This document shows, in pieces, positions 1 through 10,500 of a stretch of 64,000 nucleotides of DNA; within the stretch, counting starts at the first letter, position 1, and every line of letters begins with the position of its first letter. Location: the NCBI RefSeq assembly GCF_022581195.2, contig NC_061470.1, positions 5,270,001-5,334,000 on the forward strand, read 5' to 3'. Origin of the DNA: Helicoverpa zea. Lineage: Eukaryota > Arthropoda > Insecta > Lepidoptera > Noctuidae. The notes under the pieces are model-generated. The model saw only the letters and a list, made by a program, of their open reading frames with translations. It was not told the DNA's origin and searched no databases. The position numbers and the translations under genes were made by a program.

Positions 1-2
1 TC

Positions 3-3000
3 TCAGAAAAGCTTCTTATTACATCTGAAGGGAGTGGGTCTGCACAAGAAGTGAAGACTTTTAACTCAATAGACGATAAAGAGTCGCACTTACAATGTAC
101 GGTAGCTGGAAGAAAATATCATCTACCTATTCTAGACACGAATATGACTCTCACTCTCAACTTGGAGGAAGCTAATCATTTTAAAGATCCTGAGTATGTG
201 AACCAAGGCATCGGCACAGAAAAGGTATCGAATATAGATGAAGCTATATCGGTTAATGAGGAATGCAAATCTACACAATGTACATGCGAGTACTGCCCCA
301 ATCAAAGTAATAAGAGAGTCGTCTGTGTGAAAGATGCATCTGTTTCTATTAAAAGTTGTATGTTAGCAAAGAAGAACATTAATTTCAATACATTTCCGAA
401 AAAGGAAGCAGTACCTAAAGAAAAAACACCATTTAAAAGATCGAACACAGATGAAGGTAAACTATCAATATGTTCATGCATTCAAACTGTAACGGTACCG
501 ATGAGGGACGCCCAAACGTATAATAATCAACCTGATGATAGCAATTATACGTTAGAGACTCAAGTCTCTACTGCCGAAAATGGTTGCCAAGCAGACCCGA
601 TCAACGAAAGTGTTTCAACTAAAATCAGCGAACAATCAGATAAGGCAACACCTGCCAACAGCCAACATCAACATGAAAATGTTATCGTGTTCAACATCAA
701 AAGTGACAAAATAGATGATGCAATCAAATCTGACTCACAAAACATTGGAAGCCGAAAAGATTTAACATTTGAACGTGCAGAAGTTAGAGCTAAAGACTTA
801 AGAGGAAGTTTTGATGCAATCAAACCTGACTCAAAAAACATTGGAAACCGAAAAGATTTAACACTTGAACGTGCAGAAGTTAGAGGAAATTTTGATGCAA
901 TCAAAACTGACTCAAAAAACATTGGAAGCCGAAAAGATTCAACACTTGAACGTGCAGAAGTTAGAGCTAAAGACGCTAGAAGAAATTTTGATGCAATACA
1001 AACTGACTCTAAAAACATTGGAAGCCGAAAAGATTCAACACTTGAACGTGCAGAAGTGAGAGCTAAAGAAGTTAGAGGAAATTTTGATGCAATCAAAACT
1101 GACTCTAAAAACATTGGAAGCCGAAAAGATTCAACACTTGAACGTGCAGAAGTTAGAGCTAAAGACGCTAGAAGAAATTTTGATGCAATACAAACTGACT
1201 CTAAAAACATTGGAAGCCGAAAAGATTTAACATTTGAACGTGCAGATGATAGAGCTAAAGAAGTTAGAGGAAATTTTGATGCAATCCAAACTGACTCTAA
1301 AAACATTGGAAGCCAAAAAGATTTAACACTTGAACGTGCAGAAGATAGAGCTAAAGACGTTAGAGGAAATTTAAAGGATATTGATATTAAAACGTCTAAC
1401 GTTAGTACGAAGAGTATCGGTGTAGTGACTATCGATGAGAAAAAAGTCGATGGTAGTAGCATAGCATGTCAAACAGATGCCCCAACAATAAATGATTCCC
1501 CAGAAAAGCAGTTTGGAAATTCTGAAATTAAAATAGACTCACGAGAAAATAGTAATAATAATATAGTACGACAAGAACCATGCTGCTACCAAGTTCATTG
1601 TCCAAAAAATAATGTCAAAGGTCCAGTCATTGAAATGATACAAGATATCACTCGACGCTACTCAAAAACCGATTTAGGCAAGGTTAAAAAGAAGAAATGT
1701 GTCTCAGAAATAATGACTGTTCTGAATTACCTTCTTGAGACAGAAGACAGTACAGATCCAGAACCAAAGACATGTTGCAGCACAACTACGACTACTAAAT
1801 CGAGTTCGGAAAAGTCCAAAGCGACCAAACTGTCTGTGGGCGAATGTGTTTCAGACAGATTTGTCGATAAAAGTGTCCAACTTTCTTGTAAGAAAGCTTG
1901 TAAGGACAATAACGTTGGCACCGAGTCGTCCGACTTGCCTTGCTCCTCAGATCGGCCTACGACATCCTCGGATTCTGCCGCTTGTAGAGTGCTCAATAAA
2001 ATTAAGAAGGAATGTGAGAAATACCACCAGAAGGTCAAATGCAAGGGCAGAAAATGCGAAGTTTCTAGTAGTACATCAGTCAACTGCGAAAAATGCAAGA
2101 AAGTGCATCATTGTGCTTGCAGATACCACAAGTGTAAGCGATCAAAGACGTTTGAGAAGTTGCAGAAGAAATGCATTGCTTACAACCTGATTATTCAGAC
2201 ATCAGAGAGTATGTTGAGTGAGGAGACAGTTTGCGAGAACAAGAGTCGTGCTCTTAAAAATATCATTGTGAAAGTCCCGAAACGTAAAGGAAAGAACGAG
2301 TGTCCTTATAAAACGGAGTTTATATCGCTTCCCTGTAGCCCAAAACGTAGTCCACGTGGTTGTAATAAGTCAAAAAGTGGTCCCATTGAGAGTGAGACTT
2401 CTGAAGAGTATGCTAGAAGAGTTGAGCTGGCCACTGTTCGGGAGTACTTGGAGCAGAATCGTCCAGATTTCGTGCAGAACACAGAGGAGAGACGGCATTG
2501 CTTGAAGTTTATTAGTGCAAAGAGGTAAGGAACTGTTCTATTTTAACTTTATTTTCGATGCATACGGAATAAAATTTTAAAGTGCGATGACATTCAGTGC
2601 GTTGTCGTCGTGTATCAAGAATGCGGGTGTTGATTTAGACCGGTGAACTTTCTATTCGCAGTAACTGTGTATTTGCATTTGCACACAGTAATATTATAGT
2701 CTTCCACTTCTAAATAATAAATATTCGTTTTTGGTACTTTGCACGAAAAATATTGCATCAGTCTCTCATGAGTTGGAAATCCACGAATACAATCTGATGG
2801 TAAGTGATTTATGAATGTGTGCAAAATTGCATCATGATTGCGTCGGCAACCCAACTACGTAGCTGTTTTGTCTTATGTACTGTTTAAGACCCCGGATAGA
2901 TAATGTTCTTTTTCTTATATAGTTATATTTTATTTTTTACCTATCCTTTCTTTTTTTTTAATATTCGTAGTCTTCCCCTGAAAAGATAGTAAGAACTCAC

Positions 3001-4206
3001 CAAGTTTTCTCGCTTCAGAACTCAAGATCAATTCGCTCCAAGTTTGAAAATGGTTGTTGTACACAAACCTAGGTGCATGGGAAATGTGGCCACCAGCCCA
3101 GTATATTGTGGAGGTATTTTAACGTAGTCATTGTAAATTGAACCGTATGTCAACTTTAGATAGGTGTAGATTTGGTTATTATTTTTGTTACATTTACATT
3201 TGTGTATGTGGGCACAAAATCGATACACCTTAGTTATTCTTGAGTAGATTGTTTTGCTAAATATATCTCCGAAGCTGATAAAATCCGCTTTTTTTAAAAT
3301 AAACATCAGCTATAAGTACCACCTTTTCTAGGTTTGTGCTACAAAAGTTGCGATTCGGTCGAACCTTGTATTCCCTATGAACGGGAGTCATGCCCCCCTT
3401 GCAGTCCGCGCTTAGATCCTTGCAATGCTTGCAATCCTTGCACGCCTTGCAAACCTTACGATCAAAATATTTGCAACATTGATTCCGACCCTTGCAATGG
3501 CTGTCTCGATCCTTGTAACATGTGTTCGGTAAATAAATTTGGTGAGTTCTTAAATATTTTAAAATCAGTATTTTATTTCTTGTAAATTTATTTTTCTTTT
3601 ATTTCGCATATACCTTAAAATTCTTCAAAATTATTGGGAGCTTATGGTGAACGCACACCTATCAAAATCACCAATTTATTACACCTCCCGTTCAAATGAC
3701 AGCCGAGACCCATCAATTTAATTGCGCCTTTCGAAACACTATTCGGTTCTGATAGGTTTGCGTTCACCATAAAACTTCTTTTTAAATCTTCGTATAATCA
3801 TCGGCACGAATCTTGAGCGCTGACCTTCACCTGCGCAGAAGTAATTTATTGGGTCCCTTTTGTAGTGGTGAAGTGAGGCGCGGGGGCGGGCTAAAGCGGT
3901 GATTGGCCCGCAGCGCATCACGTCATAACCGTCATTCGGGATTGGTTCTTTGCTAATAAATCACTTCTGCGCAGGTGAAGGTCAGCGCTCAAGATTCGTG
4001 CCGATGATCTACCTAGAATTATACTTCGGCCGTTCAGAGAATGCGTTCCTGACACCTATCAGTTAGTCACGACTAGTGATGGGCACAACATAACACTGAG
4101 TTCGTTACCGTTCCTTCAAAATGAACCGCCGCATTATTTTAAGATTATTTTCGTTTTAAATTGGCGGAATCATTTGTTTTTACAAGCTTTTATTTAACTT
4201 GCAATG

Positions 4207-4237
<31 letters not shown>

Positions 4238-4629
4238 CTATGTGTGTTCGGGTGGAATTTTACAACTCAATTTTAAGGCACTTGCCCTCAACCGATTGAG
4301 CTGCAATTTTGCATACATGTTTAGTTTGGATGACAATGCATGTTAAGTTATGTGACGTCATCCTAAATCCAACATGGCTAAATATACAAGATGGCGGACT
4401 AGTTATTTTTAAAGTACCTATACAATATGGGTATCAAATGAAAGGGATTGACTAGTAGAACACATTGCACTTTACGAAATAAAAATCCAAGATGGCCGCC
4501 GCTACAAAATGGTGAATAACCTATTTTTTTCAATCCCATCCATATGGGTATCCAATGACAGGCAAGTAAAATAAAGTGCACTTTATCAAATCAAAACTAA
4601 ATTTACAAGCTTTTATTTAACTTGCAATG

Positions 4630-4660
<31 letters not shown>

Positions 4661-7120
4661 CTATGTGTGTTCGGGTGGAATTTTACAACTCAATTTTAAG
4701 GCACTTGCCCTCAACCGATTGAGCTGCAATTTTGCATACATGTTTAGTTTGGATGACAATGCATGTTAAGTTATGTGACGTCATCCTAAATCCAACATGG
4801 CTAAATATACAAGATGGCGGACTAGTTATTTTTAAAGTACCTATACAATATGGGTATCAAATGAAAGGGATTGACTAGTAGAACACATTGCACTTTACGA
4901 AATAAAAATCCAAGATGGCCGCCGCTACAAAATGGTGAATAACCTATTTTTTTCAATCCCATCCATATGGGTATCCAATGACAGGCAAGTAAAATAAAGT
5001 GCACTTTATCAAATCAAAACTAAAAAGTATAAAATAAATTGAGGTAAAAAAATCTTTAAAAACAAGCTTTTATTTAAATGCGCTAAAAATAAAAAAATAA
5101 TCTTTTACTGTAACTTTACTGATTTATGTTTTAAAAGCTTGTCGCGATTTTACTAAGAAAGTAAATACGAGTACTTAAATGTCGCGACAAGCTTTTAAAA
5201 CATAAATCAGTAAAGTTACAGTAAAAGATTATTTTTTTATTTTTAGCGCATTTAAATAAAAGCTTGTTTTTAAAGATTTTTTTACCTCAATTTTATATTT
5301 TAGTTATTTAAGTGGAAACCAAAAAAAGGTAATATTCATGTAATAAAATTGTTTTATTTATTCTTTGTTACAAGTACATTGAATTGAATGTGCGAACAGA
5401 ATATTAATCAGACTCCGATTTGCTTGAGGAGGTGGTGTCTTCATCATCATCTTCGCCTACATGTATAATTATATTATTATCAATAACAGAATCAATCCTG
5501 ATATCTCGGTCTAACAAAAGCCGGGTAATCAAATAAAAACAGATCGAAAACACTTGAAAAACGTGGTCTATGCGCACGAAACGACAACGGACGACTGTTT
5601 TAGCGTCACAAAATGGCGGCCCATAACGCCATTTGGGGTTACCATTTTTAATCTAAGTATAAAAATGCGGTTTGGTCATAGTTTTATTTTTATATTTCAT
5701 AAACGTTATAATTAAGTCTTATAGTCCATTATTTTCCAATTCTTAAAAAGAAAATCAAAACGTATTATTTTATATTATAACTGTATAAGAACAGATTACG
5801 ATACTTGCCTGTTATTTTTAGCACAGCACTACAAAATATAAACCGCTGACATAACCTTGTAATAGCGCAGTATAGATTTAGAAAAATATTGTTTACCAAG
5901 TTATTTGACACTCAGTTTGGCACAAAATTATAACATTCATTGATTATTGATATAATAATGTTGTTTTAATGCTCCTCAATTGTTAAAACGGTAAACAACC
6001 AGCAAAAATATTTTTATCGTAACTGCAACGCCATTGCAAAGTTACGTCGTCAGTTCAATCGCGACGTGTCAGGAACGCATTCTCTGAATGGCCGAACTAT
6101 AGTGCTACCTAGTACCCGCTTAGGTGCTTCGTATATAACTATTAGGCACCAAAGTCTTTTATAAATACTATATGAATATTTACAGAGCCGACGAGCGTGC
6201 TTCCAAACGGAACTTGCTATCATTGCACGTGGAACAACAGCCCGACTTAACCAGTCTCAACTCCGATGAACTGCGACAACTGGCACAAAAGATTGGACTA
6301 GACTTGCGAAAGAAAAAACGTAAGTAATTGTAAATTGTATGTTATCTTCATATTTTTACTTGGTGACACTCCCATGGTCTCAGGGGGTGACGTAACGAGC
6401 AGAGGTAGTTAAGTGTTTGCGAGGAAAAGGGGCACCTAGTCTCCCAAAATACGATAGGAGACGTCTAAAAATGATGCTGAGGTGATTTGCTGATAAAATA
6501 TTGATCATTCATAAGCACCAGTCTATAAGGTCATGCCTTATTAAGTTTTCTTTGGAAATTGCCACAGTTTAGTCAGTGAATATTGCACTATTAGGCAGTT
6601 ATTAAAACCTCAATAAGTGTGTAGTTAAGTGTATTTTTTATCTAGGTTCTCATCCTCCTTTTACATGTGTTACAGCTGCCCCAAAATTTTTAAGTGAACG
6701 CGAAATGAAGAAGCACTCTGAAAGGATATACAAAACGTTGCCAGAAGTAGTTCAAAAGAAAGAGGAGAAGAAAAAGGAAAATATCAAGAAGACCAATTTG
6801 TTGATGGCCAATATGTTTAAAAAGGTAAGGCAACTTTGTCTATGCTAGAAGACGCCAAAGGGCGTCGTTCTATTTCACAATTTCGCTACTCTTGCTTTCG
6901 TAGTTTGTTTTTGGAAGTTAGTGCATACTTTTTACTGTGCATATTTTTGTTACATAATTGTGCATACTTTAGCTAGGCTTTTGAAGTGAATATTGCATTT
7001 TTAAAGAAACTTTCCAAGCTGTTGATTATAATAATATGTATTTCCTTTCAGAATCTCCAAAAGCAAGCGTTACGTGGAGCAGTATCTCTGTCCAATTATA
7101 GCACAGTTATAAAGATTTGA
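3..7120 (+). CDS. ALMS-motif protein (Alms1-like centrosomal protein), 5' end outside window
   Basis: Coding exons by splice phase: 3-2524 (frame open to the left edge, so the start lies outside), 6186-6319, 6676-6824, 7052-7120 (stop TGA 7118-7120). Donors (GTAAGG at 2525, GTAAGT at 6320, GTAAGG at 6825) and acceptors (TTTACAG, GTTACAG, CTTTCAG) are good and phases agree. The C-terminus matches the ALMS motif of ALMS1, CEP295 and insect Alms1 proteins: YLEQNRPDFVQNTEER at the end of the first exon, then FLSEREMKKHSERIYKTLPE followed by a lysine-rich helix and NMFKKNLQKQALRG. In known members this motif acts at centrioles and basal bodies. The large exon is low-complexity and cysteine-bearing (CTCEYC, CACRYHKCKRSK) and contains seven tandem repeats (717-1373). 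The big intron 2525-6185 hosts a nested gene and TE insertions. The family call is from pattern memory; the role here is inferred. Confidence 0.85.
717..1373 (+). repeat. seven coding tandem repeats in the ALMS-motif protein
   Basis: Units begin at 717, 813, 894, 990, 1086, 1182 and 1278. Six are 96 bp (32 residues); the second is 81 bp because five residues are missing. Each unit carries DAI(K/Q)xDSKNIGSRKD, then an ERAEVRAK block; the third and fifth are identical in protein. All keep the frame. The unit is charged and probably helical or disordered. The near identity points to recent unequal exchange. Confidence 0.95.
2525..3049. other. ALMS intron, part upstream of the nested gene
   Basis: AT-rich intron sequence that would hold the promoter of the nested cysteine-rich gene. 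No TATA box with a TCAGT initiator is evident. A 79-codon minus-strand open frame at 2615-2854 lacks recognisable features and is not called. Confidence 0.5.
3050..3541 (+). CDS. small cysteine-rich protein nested in the ALMS intron
   Basis: Two exons are visible. 3050-3113 starts ATG and encodes MVVVHKPRCMGNVATSPVYC plus G, then donor GAG|GTATTT. 3332-3541 follows acceptor TTTTCTAG and joins in phase. The second exon reads CYKSCDSVEPCIPY, then a run of PC, NAC and DPC spacings (DPCNACNPCTPCKPYD, DPCNGCLDPCNMC). Donor G|GTGAGT at 3542 leaves one base. The next phase-compatible acceptor, at 6186, would add a short tail containing CYHC and stop at 6248-6250, inside an ALMS exon but in another frame; if the donor is not used, translation stops at 3583-3585. 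Read in the ALMS frame, this exon hits a stop, so it is not an ALMS cassette. Composition resembles insect male-germline Cys-Gly-Pro proteins (Mst84D type), but that is only resemblance. I recognise no enzymatic domain. Confidence 0.6.
3640..3777. mobile_element. small MITE (inverted repeats around TATGGTGAACGCA)
   Basis: The left arm has TTATGGTGAACGCACACCTA; the right arm, reversed, has TTTATGGTGAACGCAAACCT. These face each other about 140 bp apart with AT-rich sequence between. There is no coding capacity. It lies in the ALMS intron just left of two further elements. Confidence 0.65.
3798..4008. mobile_element. MITE with ~54-bp terminal inverted repeats
   Basis: Bases 3798-3851 and the reverse complement of 3955-4008 match at nearly every position (start ATCATCGGCACGAATCTTGA, end near AAGTNATTTATT). 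The spacer is GC-rich. No coding capacity. The long near-perfect arms imply a recent copy or strong hairpin potential. Confidence 0.85.
4181..5027. repeat. two tandem copies of a 423-bp dispersed-repeat unit with (TATG)n
   Basis: The block starting TACAAGCTTTTATTTAACTT recurs at an offset of 423 bp (4181 and 4604), essentially unchanged. Each begins with a TATG microsatellite and contains ORF-like sequence (complement 4399-4581 and 4822-5004) that is repeat-borne, not a gene. A third copy of the unit is at 56036-56435, with a shorter microsatellite and a few substitutions. Confidence 0.95.
5037..5292. repeat. large palindrome (foldback), spacer orientation A
   Basis: Arms of about 110 bp run from AATTGAGGTAAAAAAATC to AAGCTTGTCGCGA (ending 5147) and back from TCGCGACAAGCTT (5182) to GATTTTTTTACCTCAATT. 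The unique spacer is 5148-5181, 34 bases. The same palindrome at 56448-56699 carries this spacer in the opposite orientation. Confidence 0.95.
5404..5652 (-). pseudogene. relic C-terminal frame with acidic/serine tail inside the TIR element
   Basis: An 82-codon minus-strand frame with no start shown ends in VGEDDDEDTTSSSKSESD and a TAA at 5404-5406. Upstream it reads RLLLDRDIRIDSVIDNN and VRCRFVRIDHVFQVFS. It could be the degenerate end of an element-encoded protein. I do not recognise the family. Confidence 0.3.
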
Positions 7121-7251
7121 CGTATTTTAGTAATTGTTTAGTGTTAAATTTGACCAAATGAAATGTTTTAATTAGTAAAGTATCATTGTTGCGGATTGAC
7201 GTTGAATCCCAGAATTTTTATGAGGGTTGCGCCCCATTTTTAATTATTATT

Positions 7252-7257
7252 AATAAA
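7252..7257 (+). terminator. poly(A) signal of the ALMS-motif gene
   Basis: AATAAA lies 132 bp after the stop codon at 7118-7120. The interval to the next gene (7121-7540) holds otherwise only 3' flanking sequence; the two genes converge tail to tail. Confidence 0.6.
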
Positions 7258-7518
7258 ATTTATATTTATGTAATATTTTTGTATTAATGTAGGCAGATTT
7301 TCATGGTTCCAGGTCCGCCGAGACTCATTTCTTGATGGACCTCTCCCACCCGTTTCAAAAATGACCTATATTCTTTGCCGGGATTTGTCTCTGAATATTT
7401 CAGATGAATTAATACAGCATTTTTATCGTCATAGACTACACACTATGTACACACATGAGTAGTTAATGTTTTTTCAGGGAGTGGGTTTTAAACATAAAAG
7501 CATAATTATTAGGTATTT

Positions 7519-7524
7519 TTTATT
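7519..7524 (-). terminator. poly(A) signal of the acyl-CoA synthetase gene
   Basis: TTTATT on the plus strand (AATAAA on the minus) begins 17 bases past the stop codon at 7541-7543. Confidence 0.55.
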
Positions 7525-7540
7525 TGTAGGTATATGTATT

Positions 7541-10500
7541 CTATGCTGTCACTTGATTTTTCAGTCTTTCGAAAGCAATTTCCTTGAGCTTCCTTCTGTG
7601 CAACTTGGTGGAGGTGGTGAGTGGTAGCTCATTCAAGAATATCACTCCGCCCCTTAGTTGTTTTGTGTCTGTCAGTTTTTCTGAAATCAAACATACTTTA
7701 CTAGGAGACTAGAAAACTTTTTAGGGGGTGGGTTAGGCCATAATTTGGCTGACTTCCATCCTTTTCAAATAAAATTGATGAATGTTATAAATAAGAATAC
7801 TTATGAAATGGGTGTGAAAAGTTCGAATATTTACCTTTAACCAAGTCCTTGATCTCTTGAGCCGTAACCTGAGCCCCTGGGCGTACTATGACACACGCCA
7901 CGGGCAGGTCTCCACACTCCTCGTCAGGTATACTGGTCACCGCCACATCTTGGACGCTAGGGTGCTTCAGAATCACGTTTTCTACTTCCACTGGCGATAT
8001 CTAGAATAGGAGTTATAATGTGTTTTAATTTTTGATAGGAGAAGATAGGGAGTATACTGGTCACCGCCACATCTTGGACGCTAGGGTGCTTCAGAATCAC
8101 GTTTTCTACTTCCACTGGCGATATCTAGAATAGGAGTTATAATGTGTTTTAATTTTTGATAGGAGAAGATAGGGAGTAAATGCATCTTCATAAAAATCTT
8201 ATGTCGAAACGCAACATTTCACATTTCACATTGGCCTTCTGTGCAATCTACTAGTGTTCTTGCACTATTTTCATCCTATTCTCTGGTTCTAGGGTCCAGA
8301 AAGCGTAACTCCTTACGCACTTGTAAAGAATATTTAAAGTATGTCTCGGTAATTTAAGAACCCCATTTTCAGCAACGACCTGATGATCCCTCCACTCACC
8401 TGATAATTCCTATACTTAAGCAGGAGTTTGATGCGCTCCACGAAGTAGAAGTTCCATCTTTCGTCCCTGTACATCATGTCGCCGGTCTTGAACCACTTGT
8501 CTTCGGATAAAACCTCTGCCGTAGCTTCGGGGTTGTTGTAATATCCCTGAAAGGTTCATTCATTTTATATTACGACTTTTTGCCGTAAATTGGGCTGAAG
8601 TTCTTCTATAGGTTCTTTTTAAAATTATGCTAGATGGCATCGGCAAATTCCTTAACTATTTCCACAGGAAGAGTGTTTTCTAGTTTTGGATTGAGGAAAA
8701 CAAAACATGGCGGTCGGGTTTTACTGACTGCAACTTGTAGTAGTAGCTTTATTTTTTTGTACTTATGATGATATCGTGTTAATAAGTAATTAGATAACTA
8801 TTGGATGGGTAAAACCGTGTATACGTGTGTATGTTAAAGTTCGTGATACCTTGATACCACCGGGTCCTTTAAGCCACAATTCTCCACGCTTGAATGGTTC
8901 TGTTATTTCCTCGCCAGAATCTATATCGACCAGCTGAAAATAATTAAATTATAGCTTAGAATATTAAAAATAGAAAATGTTGCTATGCAGGTTATCGGAT
9001 AAGTCTAAGGAAGATAGGGTTTATTGTGGGCTTAGTTATGTAGTTCAAGTTGTATAATGATAATCAGTAGATTATTTATTTATGTTTATTGCTCAGAACT
9101 GAGTAATAACCTCTCTATACTAATATAATAATCTTTACTTCTATACTAATTTATTGAAGACGAATTTATAAATATATTTTTTGTTTGTTTGTAGCTTGAA
9201 GGGAACCAATTTGAAACCTTTCACTTTTGGAAATCTAGACTTCCCGAGTAGCAGGCTATATTTTATCCCGATGCGGGCTGGAGTAAATGCGGACAGTGTG
9301 ATCTACTTTGTACCTCTGTAATGTAACCGAAGTAATTTGTTATTTTTTCACCCTTTGTGGTCTTCTCGAGCTTGGCTATGAATGATTGACTTGTATGATT
9401 CCTATTTCTTGCAATTTCCAAGCAATTCGTACGTACCTTATATTGCAAGTGTGCGAGCGGTCTCCCAGAGGACCCAATAGGAGAACAAGCGCTTTCAAAT
9501 GTCAAGGAGCCAATCTCGCTCATTCCGTAGACATCCACTACTGTTGCCGTTGGAGATACCATTTTCTGAAAACGAGTAAAAAATGAAGTACACTTGTAGG
9601 TTTTACAGCAATATATGGGGTCCAGACTGACTGTCGGGCACGGTAGCTGTTCTCTCTAAGGAGATCAGCCAGCTGCAGGAAGTATTGTAGTGACAAGCAT
9701 TTGCGCAGACACAGGTTTACCCTCTATTTCCCTCACTCTCACAGCGTAGAGTTTGTGAAACAGAACTAGACTTTGCACTCGTGTGTTTCAGTTTTCAAAC
9801 AATCCCGCGAATATCTGATATTTAGAAACATAAGTACATACCCTTAATTCTTCTACAAGGTTCCTGGGCACGGCACTTCCTCCAAGGTATAACACTTCGA
9901 AGCTGGTTAGATCTGCGTTTGCCTTTTTAGCTGCCTTCACTAAAGTAGTCATCATTGTTGGACTGATGATCATGAAAGTTGGCTGAAAAGAGGTTTTAAG
10001 GACTCTTAAATCTTTTCTTCAAATCCTATTGTGCTTTTTGGCTTTTTTTAAAAGGTAGAATATATTAAATTGGATGCGGCAAGCAATGTGGAAATAGCTT
10101 AGCTGATGTTGTTAGTTCAATAGATAATGCTATTTTTGTATGTTCGTGTGTTTGTGAAAACCCAATAAAATTATCAGGACTTCGGTTTATACCTATGACA
10201 ATGGTAATGAACACTACAGAACTTACCTTATATTTTTCAATCAACTCAAGTGTGTGGTCGCTAGTGACCTCGTTGGAAGTCTGTATCCTCGTATATTTAT
10301 AATACGGTGATAAAATGTAACTGAGGAGAGAAGACAGCCATTGCAGAGGAGCCACCAGAAGCGCAGAACGTGTAGGAGGGAACTTCTTGGCGAAAGAACT
10401 GTGGAAAAAATAAATTAGGGAATAATAATCCGCGATTTATTTAAGACCCGAAGAATAGTGTTTTTTCGGTGTATTTTACAGGGTTACATTTCTACTTGCC

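Larger units (their letters stand above)
4024..6097. mobile_element. 2.07-kb TIR element inserted in the ALMS intron
   Basis: The left end reads TTCGGCCGTTCAGAGAATGC then GTTCCTGACAC; the right end, reversed, reads TTCGGCCATTCAGAGAATGC then GTTCCTGAC. TATA flanks both ends (4020-4023 and 6098-6101) and may be the target duplication. The inside contains a nested repeat with microsatellite (4181-5027), a large palindrome (5037-5292) and a minus-strand relic frame (5404-5652). No transposase core is recognisable, so it is non-autonomous or decayed. Confidence 0.75.

Noticed and set aside
668..1462. 264-codon minus frame opposite the ALMS repeats
   Set aside because: Shadow of the coding repeat on the plus strand.
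3332..3541. Cassette exon of the ALMS gene
   Set aside because: Length is a multiple of three, but the ALMS phase reads to a stop within it, so it belongs to a separate frame with the exon at 3050-3113.
4399..4581. Minus-strand 60-codon frame repeated at 4822-5004 and 56232-56414
   Set aside because: It is carried by the dispersed repeat, has no recognisable domain and overlaps repeat structure; similarity between copies is explained by the element.
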